A DNA stretch of 64,000 nt, taken from the NCBI GenBank assembly GCA_030847615.1, contig JAUMIR010000003.1:192643149-192707148 (forward strand), in the 5' to 3' direction. The position numbers and the translations under genes were made by a program. Shown here one piece after another: positions 21,919 to 32,430 of this stretch (the first letter of the stretch is position 1; every line of letters starts with the position of its first letter). The notes under the pieces are model-generated. The model was not told the origin of the DNA and made no database searches. It was given only the letters and a program-made list of their open reading frames with translations. The stretch is from Gambelia wislizenii (Eukaryota > Chordata > Lepidosauria > Squamata > Crotaphytidae).

Positions 21919-23060
21919 AATACCATGGTCTAGCAGAATAATCAGGTGCAAGCTGTAGCTCCCTATTGCAACTTTGAGAAATTTCATTTAGCATGAATCT
22001 GTTTTGGGATATAGCAGGTGCTGGTTTGAGTTTGATGCATCACTTCTTTTAATTTTGTGTATGTGTTTGTGTCTGCAATTGAAATGAAAGTTAGTTAAAT
22101 CTTTGAAGCCACAACTGTTCCAATTGTGTGTATATGCATCAAGGATTATCTGTATTTTACATTCCAGAAAGTGCATACTGAATAAAGGGCACAAATGTGT
22201 TAGAAATTAGCTTCAGACAGATGGTTTATATTACCTTATGAGAACAGCCCAAAGCCTTTTATATATGCTTGGACAACTGTTCCTCTTAATTCTTTGAGTA
22301 GGAACATATTTGATCTATCCTAACAGCAGTTAATGTTTTCAGACATTGGTGGGGATTTATCTAGTGTCTCAATTCAGCTACCACTTCTGTAATAACAGAT
22401 AGTAGTCTTTTGAACCTGCACTAACAGCATGAGCTGCTAAAGTCTGTGGAAATAAAATCATGTACTTGAGAGGAGCAATTTAGATGTTACAAGTATTTTT
22501 ACATCTCGTTAATCTGCAAGTATACTCACTGATGGGGCTACAGAAATGACTGGAGACAATTTACCTATTTTTCTTTTTTTTAAAATAGAATGTATTAAAA
22601 CTCAGCAAAAAAAAATCCTCAAGATTTATCATTAAGATTTATCAAGATTTATCATTAAGCAGCATATTGAGAGTCATATCTTGATACTTATTGTCATATT
22701 AATGTTTATATTCTATTCAGAATTACAGCCTCAAAGCAACTAAAAATCCTACTGTATTTTAGTTTGCATATTTGCATTTGTTTAGTAAAAAAACATAGGA
22801 GTAAGAAAAATGTAAAGCACCCTAGGGCTAGTAGAAATAGACCAGTGATTTTGTCTAATAGTGTAATGTACATGCATTCCAAGATAGGCAGGTTCAGAGT
22901 TAAACAGAAAACTATTGGCACAGTTATCCAGAAAGCATATAACACAAGGTTGCTGCACAGAATTAAAATGTGGGTTTGTCTAAATGGTGAAAATAATCCT
23001 AACAGGATGTGAATGGAAAGCAAATGGACATTCACATAAATATGTGTCATTCAGAAGGGA
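21919..23060. other. unassigned sequence with a short tandem motif
   Basis: No recognised element. A local tandem of AAGATTTATCATT units lies at about 22619-22657. Runs of T and A near 22570 and 22605. Confidence 0.4.
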
Positions 23061-23229
23061 GGCAGCCAAATCCATCGCAAACTCTGTGTGGGTAGCCTCT
23101 GGGGCTTCTTCAGGATTTTTAAAACAGCTCTGTACATGCAATCATTTGGACACTCGCATTCATGTTGGTGTGACCAGGGAGTGTAATCTGATTTGCTAGA
23201 TGAGCATGGGGTGGGGCTAGCAAACAGGG

Positions 23230-23440
23230 AAGGCACCTGCTGCTGCCATGTTGGATTTTTGGCTAAGCAAGGGTTTGGTAAGTCGATAAAATGGTGATCT
23301 CATACTTTCTCTTTTTTTCCTTTTTGTAAATATGAAATATTGCATGTGTGCACCATGATAAACAGTTTTTTTAAAAAATTGGGGTGGCAGAGTTAAAAGT
23401 GTGAGTAATTCACTTGCAGCTGCCATCTTGACTAGGAGTC
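23230..23440. repeat. possible fragment related to family T
   Basis: Shares only short stretches (GAGTAATTCACT, TGCCATCTTG, GCTGCCATGTTGG) with 6155-6787 and 26319-26984. The link is weak. The 170 bases to its left have no assignment. Confidence 0.25.
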
Positions 23441-23708
23441 ATGCAAAGTTTAGGGGGGTTCTTTTGACCATTAAGATAGGTCACATCATTGTGAATAGCT
23501 GCTTTTTGGGGCATGTTTCTATTTCTCCCCTTGTATATAAAGGACCTTAGAAAGCAGACAGTATACTAAATGCATATTACAATCTATGAAATCTGACAGG
23601 CTTCAATACTATTAGTTATCCATCATCTGCAGATCTCCTCTTCTGGTGTTAATGTCCATCCGTTCAGCTGCAGGCTTATCTCTCCATTCTCATTACCAAC
23701 TATTATAC

Positions 23709-24307
23709 TGTCGGGAAGCCAACTCAATAGCTGATAAGAAGCCTGGCTCAGCAACAACCCAGTTGAAAAGCACAGTACCTGGTGTTGTTAGTAGCAGTCC
23801 TACGGGGTCAGAAATACAGAGAGAGAGAGAGTGCAGAACGAAGAGGCAGTCCAAGGTCAAAAGGGTTCCGGCAGGTGGGTCAACAAAGGCAGTCCAAGGT
23901 CAAGATATCCAAAGTCTCAAGATAGCAAGGTTCAGGAGAGTCACAGGCAGAGGCTTCCTCCAGGAAATGCAGACTGCTTGCAACAAGGAACTCAGCATCC
24001 CACAGCTGCTTATGTTGGCCCAGCTCCCACTCCCAGCTGCGGGGTGATTGATGACCTTCTGTCTCTTAATCTCTGAGAACGACGAAGCCACACCTTCTCT
24101 GCTCTCCTTTGGCTAAAGGTAGGTACCTGCTCTTCTACTTCTTGCTCTTGCTCCACTACGTCTCTCAGGCTTGGACCCTGTGCTGGGGGAGGGCTAGGCT
24201 GCTGAGCCCTGGGCTCTTCAGGGCTAGACTCAGACTCAGCCAGCTCTTCTGCCACTGGCTCAGCCTCCTCGCCTTCTGAGTCCTCAGAGTCCTGGCTGAC
24301 CATGACA
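23709..24307 (-). mobile_element. solo LTR, Gypsy type, with 4-bp target duplication
   Basis: Read on minus it starts TGTCATGGTCAGCC and ends GGCTTCCCGACA, 599 bases. ATAC flanks it on both sides (23705-23708 and 24308-24311). No internal region is present, so it is a solo LTR left by recombination. It contains an open, strongly acidic 97-codon frame that starts 5 bases from the LTR edge. A 33-base motif around CAGTCCAAGGTCAA is repeated at about 23849 and 23890. Confidence 0.8.
24010..24303 (-). CDS. acidic reading frame inside the solo LTR
   Basis: 97 codons from an ATG (24303) four bases inside the LTR start. The first half is rich in Glu, Ser and Pro (DSEDSEGEEAEPVAEELAE), the second in Arg (FSQRRAEKVWLRRSQRLRD). 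In a complete element this could be the C-terminal end of an internal ORF running into the 3' LTR, or a small LTR-encoded peptide. No known domain. The frame is open, but expression is not supported. Confidence 0.3.
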   Translation of the reverse strand: MVSQDSEDSEGEEAEPVAEELAESESSPEEPRAQQPSPPPAQGPSLRDVVEQEQEVEEQVPTFSQRRAEKVWLRRSQRLRDRRSSITPQLGVGAGPT

Positions 24308-24633
24308 ATACTCCCCTTCCCTTTCCATAGTCATCACAGAACACTCATTCACAAGCACAAAGAAATGAAAACAACATTCACAGCAAGGTTACAACGAAAC
24401 ACTGAAATTGGCAGGAACACCTCATGTCTAGGACCGATCCTTACAAATAGTTAATCAATCTTCTTGACAGGATTTTTAAAATTCCTATTCTTTTTTTAAA
24501 AAAATAGACTTTCCACCTTTTACTTAAACTCTGTGCCCAAAGTTGATATTAAGTGCTCTTCCAGTTGATTGCAGTTGATGTTATTAAATTATTTTAAATG
24601 CTGTGGTTGAGGGATGCTTGTTATCCCTCAAGA

Positions 24634-24852
24634 GCCCTGGTGGTGCAGTGGTTAAATGCCAATACTGCAGCCACAACAATGTGAGTTCGATCCTGCAGGG
24701 CTCCAGGTTGACTCAGCCTTCCATCCTTCCGTAGGTCAGTAAAGTGAATACCCAGCTTGTTGGGAGGCAATTAGCTAACACATAATAAAACCCTTAGAGA
24801 GTGCTTTGCACTATAAAGCAGTATAGAAATGTAAGTGCTATTGCTATTATTA
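24634..24852 (+). mobile_element. tRNA-derived SINE with (TTGCTA) tail
   Basis: The head has CCCTGGTGGTGCAGTGGTTA (A box) and GAGTTCGATCCTG (B box) with tRNA-like spacing. The body has GACTCAGCCTTCCATCCTTC. The tail GCACTATAAAGCAGTATAGA ends in GTGCTATTGCTATTATTAG, typical of SINEs mobilised by a CR1/L2-type LINE. Different from the other SINE family in the window. Confidence 0.75.
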
Positions 24853-25561
24853 GATTATTATTTTTTTGAGGTGGGGGTGATCAATTTCTGATTCCTGAGT
24901 AACAAATTCATAAATAGCATTTTAACAATGGAAGATAATTCAATGTAAATGGTATTTGTCACTTTTTCAGTTTTGTGTTCCATACTTGCATGTTGGTAGC
25001 AGAGTAAAAAATATTTCCCCCCCAAACACCCTTTGGTTAAATAGAATATGAACTCCATTCAGACAAACTCCAGAAAAATGTTTGATCATGTGTTTGGGAG
25101 GAAAAAGTACAATCACTCAGATCTGGATGTTTAGATTTTATTGATAGATCCAAACCCGCTTCCCTATAAAGAATAGGAATGAATTGATATGTGAGTGAGG
25201 GTGAATATCAAGACAATTCTTTACAGATGCTGTATGTAAAGAGGGACAATGACAGTACAAAGGAACTGCATTTGATTAGTTTTTGTTTAAGATCTTTGCC
25301 TTAAGATTATTTAAAAAAAACTTTAAAATAATTCCACCAAATCAAATGTTTCAAAACTACTTTGAAAAATATTTAGATTTAAAAGTTGTATTAAAATTCT
25401 ACATTTTTTCCTGAAGTTTTGAATTTGATTACAAATTCAAGGGAAACATCTACCAAAAAATAAAAAAATAAAAAATAAAAATGTAGGTGCTTCCAGGAGA
25501 GTCCTGTTCACCTAGGGAAGGGAAGTCTATTTCACTGTTATATTTGATATTGCTGCTGTTG

Positions 25562-25563
<2 letters not shown>
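24853..25563. other. unassigned sequence
   Basis: No recognised element. A-rich simple sequence (AAAAAATAAA units) at about 25456-25480. Confidence 0.4.

Positions 25564-25566
<3 letters not shown>

Positions 25567-25593
<27 letters not shown>
25567..25593. repeat. (ATT)n microsatellite
   Basis: Nine ATT units. Confidence 0.9.
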
Positions 25594-25595
<2 letters not shown>

Positions 25596-25617
25596 AAAAA
25601 CTGATTTATGATTTGTA

Positions 25618-25835
25618 CAGTAAGCCCTTGGCATCCACTGGGATTTGGTTCTAGGACCCCACATGGATACCAAAATCTATGGATGCTCAAGTCTCATTTA
25701 TATACAATGACATAGTAAAATGGTATCCCTTATATACAGTAAAATGGAAATGTCAAGGTTTGCTTTCTTGGATTTTTTTTTTTGGGGGGGGCGGGGGGAT
25801 ATTTTGAAGCTATGGATGGTGGAATTATTTTCATT
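25618..25835 (+). mobile_element. Tigger/pogo-like MITE, copy 1
   Basis: Shares CAGTAAGCCCTTGGCATCC, ATACCAAAATCTATGGATGC and a TAGTAAAATGGT block with 49767-50000, and in inverse orientation with 60441-60527. The pattern of 'GGTATCC...GATACCAAAATC' matches Tigger-derived MITEs of amniotes. A poly(T)-poly(G) run at about 25773-25799 interrupts it. No coding capacity. Confidence 0.6.
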
Positions 25836-26078
25836 TAAAACTATGCTGATGAATTTGAGACTTTAAAAATTAAGTCTACTGGATTTAGACAGTGGCTAAT
25901 AATGAGAAGAATCATGGGTCAGAACAGAGTCTGTGGTATCAGAGAGAAACAGGGACAATAGGTAAGGGCTGTTCATAAGAACAGATGTTAAAAGAAGAGT
26001 AACTGATCTTAGGTTAAGTCATTAGATATAAACATTGCTGATTAGCAGTTGTCAACTTGTTCAATACATAATCTTCTA

Positions 26079-26104
26079 TAAATAAATAAATAAATAAATA
26101 AATG
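26079..26104. repeat. (AAAT)n microsatellite
   Basis: Six tandem TAAA units. Confidence 0.9.
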
Positions 26105-26318
26105 TTTATAAATATATGTTTATTGTTTCAATTACATGTGTTCTGATCAGGGTTGATTCCTAGATTAGGGTATCTCATCCATATACAGCCAGTATTTTGA
26201 GGAATTTGGGAGAAGTCTGGATTCAGTGGACCATCTAAGTAACTTACCCAAGAGATATCTAGTACCTAAGGACCCAGGCATGGCTCACTATCTTTTACTT
26301 TGCTTTTCTTGTTTCAGC

Positions 26319-26984
26319 TTATGTAGACGAGGCAATATAATGTGGATTGCTGCACATTAATGCAAAATTGCAGAAGTGTTCATTTGTCTCCAGTTTTTTG
26401 GCAAGATCTCTGGTATGCGAAGTTATCCATGTTCAAAGTTCACATGGAGGCATGCCCGTGAATCAAGATAGTGGCCACAAGTGAATTACTCATGATAGGA
26501 TGAGTCCTTCCTGAATCTTCATTTGCAAAGAAAAGCCAGAGAGAGTATTGTCCATAAGTTGCCGCCACTGCAAAGTTGTTGTTTATTAACTTTAAATTTA
26601 AGGTGCAGAAGTGGAACCTTCTGCTTAAAAAAGTTGTTTGGTCATCTTACTGCTGCAAAAATGCACATGGTTGCTACCATGAAACTAAAAAAATGGCAGT
26701 TCTGGCCACTTTGTTGTCAGTAAGCCTTCCCCCACGCAAATCTGACCAATCAGCTATTGACTTCCAGAATGTGCTGCACTGAGAATTGGTTATCCAAACA
26801 GGCAGTAATGTGCATTTCTGCATATTTCCTTTAAAAAACTTTGGGGAAAACCATGAAAGCTTTTCTCATGCATTTTTGCAGTTTTGGGCCCCTTCTGAAA
26901 GTGGTGAATCACCATGGGATCTCATTGGGACAAAAGGTATTCTTCTCGAATTCTGCAAGGAGTTTTTTTTCACCATCTAGACAA
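26319..26984 (+). mobile_element. TIR DNA transposon, non-autonomous (family T, copy 2)
   Basis: Aligns end to end with the reverse complement of 6155-6787, but holds an extra 48-base block (26498-26545) that is the 3' tail of LINE family Z. The alignment resumes on both sides of the block (TGAATTACTCATGA before, TTGTCCATAAGTTGC after). The ends are TTATGTAGACGAGG and, inverted, TTGTCTAGATGGTG. Confidence 0.6.
26498..26545 (+). mobile_element. family Z LINE, tail-only copy
   Basis: About 48 bases (GATGAGTCCTTCCTGAATC through AAAGCCAGAGAGAG) match 19250-19296. They interrupt the family T transposon, so they represent an extremely 5'-truncated retroinsertion younger than that element. Confidence 0.6.
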
Positions 26985-27084
26985 CCCCTTTGACTTCAGG
27001 CTATCTTACTCAGTTTAAAGCTACTGGAATGATTTTTCAGTGGACCTTATTGCATCAGAACCCATCTTTAGTCACCTTCCTGCA

Positions 27085-27118
27085 GTTTGCGAAGAAAAGC
27101 CAGAGAGAGAGAGAGAGG
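27085..27118 (+). mobile_element. family Z LINE, second tail-only copy
   Basis: GTTTGCGAAGAAAAGCCAG followed by a longer GA run (to 27118) matches the last 30 bases of 18686-19296. Only the 3' hairpin half and tail are present. Confidence 0.5.
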
Positions 27119-27164
27119 CAGTAGGTTTTCTGGCTCTGTACCTAAAAAGAAAAAAAAAGTGTAG

Positions 27165-28470
27165 ACATGGTGGATGAAAGTTTGGCTCTTGCTTATCGAG
27201 TTATAATGGATACTTTTCAGTTTGAACAGTTTGGGGATGTGGACAGGATCTTTGGAGAAGTGAGAGCCATTGTGTGTGTATACTGCTGCATTTCCTAGCT
27301 GATGACAAAGGCTAGAGCATAATTGGATGAGTAGGAGTAGTTAATGCCACTTTTCAAGGCATTCCTAAAGGATGCATTTGTAAGACTTTTGGTGAAAAAG
27401 CCTTCCCAAATCTCACTCTATTGGATAATTACCAGCCAGTGTCCAATATTCCATTTATGTACAAAGTCCTAGAGCCTATGATGGTATCCCAGTTTGAAGG
27501 ATTTGTTGGTGAGATTAATTATTTAGGCCTACTTCAATCTGACCTCAAGTGTTTAGTGCTGAGACAGCTTTGGTTACCTCAGTGGATAACCTGTTCTGAA
27601 AAGATAGAGGAATGTGTCTCAGCTGGACTTCTTGGTGCACCTCTGTGATCTTTGTTGGTAACCTTATTGGAGGCACAGTTTTATGGTGTCTCTGTTCCTC
27701 CCTGGAGCAGTGAGCCCAAAAGCTTCTGGATGTCTTGTCCCTTAACATGTACAGTTCCCCCAGGGGCCTGTTCTGTCCCTGGTATTTATTTCAAACATGA
27801 AACCACAGGGAGAGTTTGTTTTGAATTTGAGTGTAATTTGCCAGTAATGTTTTGGGTAAGGATAAATAAAGAGAAGCTTATTCCAGATAAGCCAGAAGTA
27901 CTCCCAGTCAGTGGAAAGATGGATTAAAGAATAAGAGCTCATCCACTGACGAATGGGGTTACATTCTCTCAAAGACACAGGTTTGCAACTTGGGTGTACT
28001 CCTGAATTCATCTCTGAGCCTTGAAATTCAGGCTTCTGTGACGGCTGGGGGTATATTTGCACAGTGAAAGTTAGTCCACCAGCAGCTGTCATTCCTATAG
28101 ATGTCTGATTTGATGATCTTGGTGCATGCCTTAGTTTATGTCTTGTTTGCATTGTTGAAATGCACTCTATACCTTCCAAAAGTGTTCAGAAACCTCAGCT
28201 GGGCCAAACATCTGCAGCCACACTTTTGACCAAAGTTGGTTACATGAAGCACCCAAGTCTGTTACAACAACTTCTTTGCTATCAGTTTGTTTCTGTGCAT
28301 AATTCAAATTACTAGTTATGACCTATAAAGTCCTTTGCACCTTAGGTCCCAGCTATTGGAAAAAAATGTTCTACCATATGCACCTACTCAGACTTTGAAA
28401 TCTTTGAGGGAGGCCTTTGTCTCAGGCACATCTATCAGTTTTGAATAGAATGTAGACTGACTGGTGCAGG
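27165..28470 (+). mobile_element. old degenerate L2 LINE
   Basis: The strongest piece encodes LDNYQPVSNIPFMYKVLEPM, matching the L2 RT block 'NYRPVSNLPFLxKVLE'. It is followed by YLGLLQSDLK, and further downstream L2-like order can be followed at low identity (SVIPGIYFKHET, LNSSLSLEIQASVTAG-like at 28000, TYKVLCTLGPSYW near 28320). Many stops. The oldest LINE copy in the window by divergence. Confidence 0.6.
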
Positions 28471-28539
28471 GAGAAAACCATACAGAATGGGTTATGGCCA
28501 TCACTGTGCCGAAAGAGGAAGAGAATCCATTTTCAAATA

Positions 28540-28720
28540 GGTAGCCATATTACTCTGGGGCAGCAAAATGACAAGTCATTTATTTATTTATATTTTTTAA
28601 CATTTTTAACATTTTGACCTATATCACAGAATCAAAGTTATGTGGCAGTTTAAGAACTAACATTAATTTTAGCCCAGGCTTTCCTGAATTACAGTGTACT
28701 TTGTCAGATCCATTGTGTAT
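28540..28720 (+). repeat. dispersed repeat (family G), copy 1
   Basis: TAGCCATATTACTCTGGGGCAGCAAAAT and, further on, CCTGAATTACAGTGTACTTTG are laid out like the repeat at 41150-41320 (GTAGCCATGTTGGCCATGCAGCAAAA). An AT-rich block (28577-28612) is inserted. Very common repeat type in reptiles; class not known to me. Confidence 0.45.
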
Positions 28721-30110
28721 AATTATAGAAGTTCAGGTATATATGTGCAGTGTAAATGGTTGAAGTGGGATCAGTGCTGAACAGGATGCAAAAAATACAT
28801 ATTGTTGTAGTACTTTTGGTTGTAGGAAAATGTTCATGAGCCAGCTCCACACTACCTCAGATAACAGTTGGAAGCCCATACTTACTGCCAAGAAATGGAA
28901 TGCTTCCAGGCCTTGTTGGTTGTTTTCATAAAAGGAAAGGCAGCTGATACCACCAAAATGAAAGTGTTATAAGCAACATGTTACAGGATAACCACTGAAC
29001 ATATTTCCTTTTGTGAAAAAGCCAGCATGTCCTTTGAACATTCCATTTCTTAGCAATTAGTTTGGGGCTCTAACAATTCTTTGTTGTTGGGGGCTTGAAG
29101 GCTCCTCCACAAAAATGATTACTTCCAAAGTCTGGGATGATGTCATCATGCAAAGATATACAGCAGCTTTGTACGTTGAAGAATGATGGTGGTATTTCCT
29201 CCCTTCATTTATTTAATATCTTTTTAGCTGTACTACTGCTATTCAGTCAATGTCAAGTAAGGACAGGATACTGAATAGCTTCTGCCCATGCAGCACACTG
29301 GCAGTTCCAGTAGCAGGGCCACAGGAACAGGACATCCAGTGCTCTTGTTTGGTAGGTATACACAAGGCTAATTATTTGCATTAGCTAACATAGAATATAA
29401 ATGTAAACATATGGTATCAAACCACAGTACAATCCCAGAGTTTGCCAAGAATGTATTTTGAGCACAAAGATGCCATCAGATAGGCTAAGTAATCAATAAA
29501 CAAGGATACCTATAAATGACAACTGAAAGTAGAGTATATTTCAGCTAATAATATTACTGGCCACATGCTGTGTTTTTATTATAATACAGTAATAGTTCAT
29601 TACAACACTAACAAAATATGACAGCTGTGGCAGGCCTAGTTTTGAAATTGTCATATGCTCACTGGACTTTATGTTGTTTTCTGTTTAATAATGCACTTGC
29701 AACTACAAAAAATGCTTTGTTAGCTTCTTTGTAATTAATCCAAGTAAAGAATATGACTTGCTTCCATTGTATCATGTTTTATGATTCAACTCATTAGTGG
29801 TTTTGGTTTGAAGTCACAAAGAATAACTTATTTCAGCTTTGCTGCCAGTGACACAGAGTATGAAATCTGTTCCCTGTTGCTTATTGACAATTGGTTGGTC
29901 CACTTCATCAAAAATTGAAATTGAATCTTTTTCAATTCAGTTTCCACCTTCACCCACCCTCCTCAGAACTATATTTACCTTTGCTTTTCAGTTCATATGA
30001 TATTTTAATAAAATATGGAAATGGAATGATGTTGGGTTTTAGGCAAACATCAGGGCTGGTGAACCGAGACCACCAAAAAGTCAAACAAATGGGTTAGATA
30101 GCAAATTAAG
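28721..30110. other. unassigned sequence
   Basis: About 1.4 kb with no recognised element, reading frame or tandem array. Confidence 0.4.
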
Positions 30111-30114
30111 TCTG

Positions 30115-30385
30115 AGGTGTAACTAGAAACCAAGATGACTAAACTGAGACTATTGGACTTTGGAAACATGATAAGAAAATGTGACTCATTGGAAAAGACA
30201 ATAATTTTGGGAAAAGCTGAAGGTAGTAGGAAAACAAGAAGATTGCTTTACCAATGGATTGATTCAATGAAAGAAGTCACAGCCTCAATTTTAAAAATCC
30301 TAAGCAGGGTTACCAATATCAGTATGTCCTAGAGGTGTCTCGTTAATAGTGTCCCTGTAAGCTGAAATCAATTTGGTGACACATA
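30115..30385 (+). mobile_element. Bov-B (RTE) LINE fragment
   Basis: Encodes TKLRLLDFGNMIRKCDSLEK and then KTIILGKAEGSRKTRRLLYQ followed by WIDSMKE, the pattern of the Bov-B ORF2 C-terminus (compare FSHIMRRHDSLEKMILLG-type sequence at 39595-39655). The Bov-B 3' UTR follows weakly. Older than the copy at 39304. Confidence 0.65.
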
Positions 30386-31341
30386 ATGATAGCAAACAGC
30401 AATTACACACACACATACACAGAGAATTTACTCTGGAACAATAATTTTAATTCCAGGAGGATAGAGAAATCTTGTGGAATGTTCTGCTTCAGGTAACAAA
30501 TTTACTTGGTTGGCTTTAAGAACTATGCATAGTTTGGAGGCACTGGTGCCACTTGCTGCTCCACTTCAAGCATAAAAAATGTCTTTGGCCAATTCTTACT
30601 TTACTAGAACCTCAGCAGAATCCAATAGGCAGGCGAAGTAGCAAGCCTCCATATATTTAAGTGCTAATTAAAAAAATAAATAAAAGTATGTCTGATGCTC
30701 AGAAAAAAGACCATGTGACCCCAGAGCCTTTCCATGTCAGAAGAAGATAATGTATTGCTTGCATAAGCAGAGTCATCCTAAAAACTTGGAGGACATATTT
30801 TATAGTTCTGAAAACTTTGGATCTGTAGTCCTGCTGATTTACCAAAAGGGTCAGCAGTCTACTAAATTGAAGATTTTCAGAACCAGTCGTAGCAGCACTG
30901 AACTCTCATTTGTCAAATTGTCTTCTCTCCTGCCAACCTTCTGAGTTTATATTATGACAACAGTAAGCTATCTAGGCAGAAATATTTTTACTTCTGTATT
31001 CCTATCTGCAACCATCAGCTTAGGCAGGAAAAAAATTAAATAAGAAGAAAACTGCTTGTTTTGTTTTATTTAAAATTCTGGACCATTAAAAGTTGAGACC
31101 AAAACCTTCAGGCACTTATTCTGAAGAAGTTGCTTAAAAGGCAGCAGGAACATTCATCTAGACTAATATCTCATGCTAAGGACTAATTTAATCAGATGTC
31201 AACCTTTCCATTTTAAATTCAGAGTTTTGCTTGCACCCATATAAAACATGATTTTTGACATCTAACCATTTAAATAAACAGAAGAGTTAGGTAACTGCAT
31301 ATTACAAAAGAAAGTTTCACTGCTGCACAAAGACCCATCTT
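30386..31341. other. unassigned sequence
   Basis: No recognised element. Short (AC)n at 30401-30421. Confidence 0.4.
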
Positions 31342-31471
31342 ATCAGGAAATATGTCAGCACTGTCGTAAACTGTAGAGATAATGACTTTGGTATGTTGTA
31401 GCCAGTCTTTAATTGTATGGAGTTATGAAAATGCCTCATATTAACTCAGCTCATTAGATTAACTCAGCCAG
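31342..31471 (+). repeat. 130-bp direct repeat, left copy
   Basis: Identical to 32143-32272 except one base (G at 31391 versus A at 32192). It begins ATCAGGAAATATGTCAGC and ends TTAGATTAACTCAGCCAG. Sequence outside the two copies and between them is unrelated. Confidence 0.97.
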
Positions 31472-32142
31472 GGCCCGACGCAGAGCTAACAGAGAAATTA
31501 AGAATGCTCTGGCCAAGGGTTTGGGTTGGTATATCCCGCATCCTGCTATAATATTCGAAAGGCCCGAGCTCTACCGAGCTGATGGGGTCCACTTGTCGGA
31601 TGTGGGTAATGCAATTTTTCTGGGTGATCTTCAGGGGGGGTTGAGGGACCTTTTGGTCAGGCTGGTGGGGATATAGGGACTAAGCGGACGCTTGACCCTA
31701 TGTATGGCCTAAAATTTGGGGGAGGCGCAGATTCGGTGTGCACCTTGGCACCTATTTGAGTGTAGGGAGGGTCTCTGGAATGACCAATAAAGTCATGGGA
31801 CTTAGCGGAAGGGAAGGAGACTCACCTTGGGGCTGGCCCGAGGGATAAGCCCCCACCCTAATCCGTGAGGCTTGAGTGGGGGACTTTTGGGTTGGTCTTC
31901 CAGATGCGGGCCGGCTTGAGAGCAACCCCAGTGATGGGGTTCCTTTCGAGGGCTCAGGTGCTCGCCAGGGGAAGCTGGGGGTAAGGTCTCAGTTAGACCT
32001 ACGGCCTCAGCTGCTCCCTCGCTTGGTTGCCTCCTCCCCCATGAAGATCATAGAGGGCTTAAATAGGTAGGGTTCAATAAAGACCCTTTATTTCACCCAT
32101 ATATCTTGTGTCTGGTCTCTTTATTCCCTGAGTCGTGTGGCA
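31472..32142 (+). mobile_element. 671-bp insertion: 3' part of a retroelement coding for an SGNH-hydrolase tail
   Basis: Lies exactly between the 130-bp repeats. It starts inside a reading frame (31473-31676), followed by about 465 bases without coding. The latter carry AATAAA at 31785-31790 and 32069-32074 and the GTCTGGTCTCTTTATTCC type of sequence seen in LTR R-U5 regions. Ngaro/DIRS-type elements with tyrosine recombinase are known to carry an SGNH hydrolase domain, which makes them the best candidate. GC content is clearly above that of its flanks. No A-tail at the right edge. Confidence 0.55.
31473..31676 (+). pseudogene. SGNH/GDSL-hydrolase-like C-terminus
   Basis: 67 codons, open without an ATG, ending TAG. 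Residues ARRRANREIK, then YIPHPAIIF, then ELYRADGVHLSDVGNAIF and LQGGLRDLL. The DGVH motif fits block V of SGNH hydrolases (Asp-x-x-His), and the surrounding 'R-x-DGVHLS-x-x-GN' is seen in hydrolase domains of Ngaro-type retroelements. The catalytic Ser and Gly/Asn blocks would be upstream and are missing, so this fragment cannot be active. Confidence 0.6.
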
Positions 32143-32272
32143 ATCAGGAAATATGTCAGCACTGTCGTAAACTGTAGAGATAATGACTTTAGTATGTTGT
32201 AGCCAGTCTTTAATTGTATGGAGTTATGAAAATGCCTCATATTAACTCAGCTCATTAGATTAACTCAGCCAG
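32143..32272 (+). repeat. 130-bp direct repeat, right copy
   Basis: Partner of 31342-31471 with 129 of 130 bases identical by eye. Followed by TAATACTAGG, where the left copy is followed by the insertion. Confidence 0.97.
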
Positions 32273-32430
32273 TAATACTAGGTCAGGATTTTTCCCAGAT
32301 GGTTGATGTTTGCTCTTCAAGTTCTCAGGAATAAATAAGCTTTCCACCCTCTACTACCTGAGAATCTTTTAAAGAGATATTAAAAAGGGAGACTTTCGAC
32401 ATGACCAAGAGGGACTTTCAGCATGATCAA

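Noticed and set aside
24634..24700. tRNA gene suggested by GTGGTGCAGTGGTTA and GTTCGATCC
   Set aside because: Part of a second SINE family with a LINE-type tail. Acceptor and anticodon stems do not pair.
31342..32272. two LTRs of a small provirus
   Set aside because: The 130-bp repeats lack TG/CA ends, promoter and polyadenylation signals. Those signals lie in the insert, not in the repeats.
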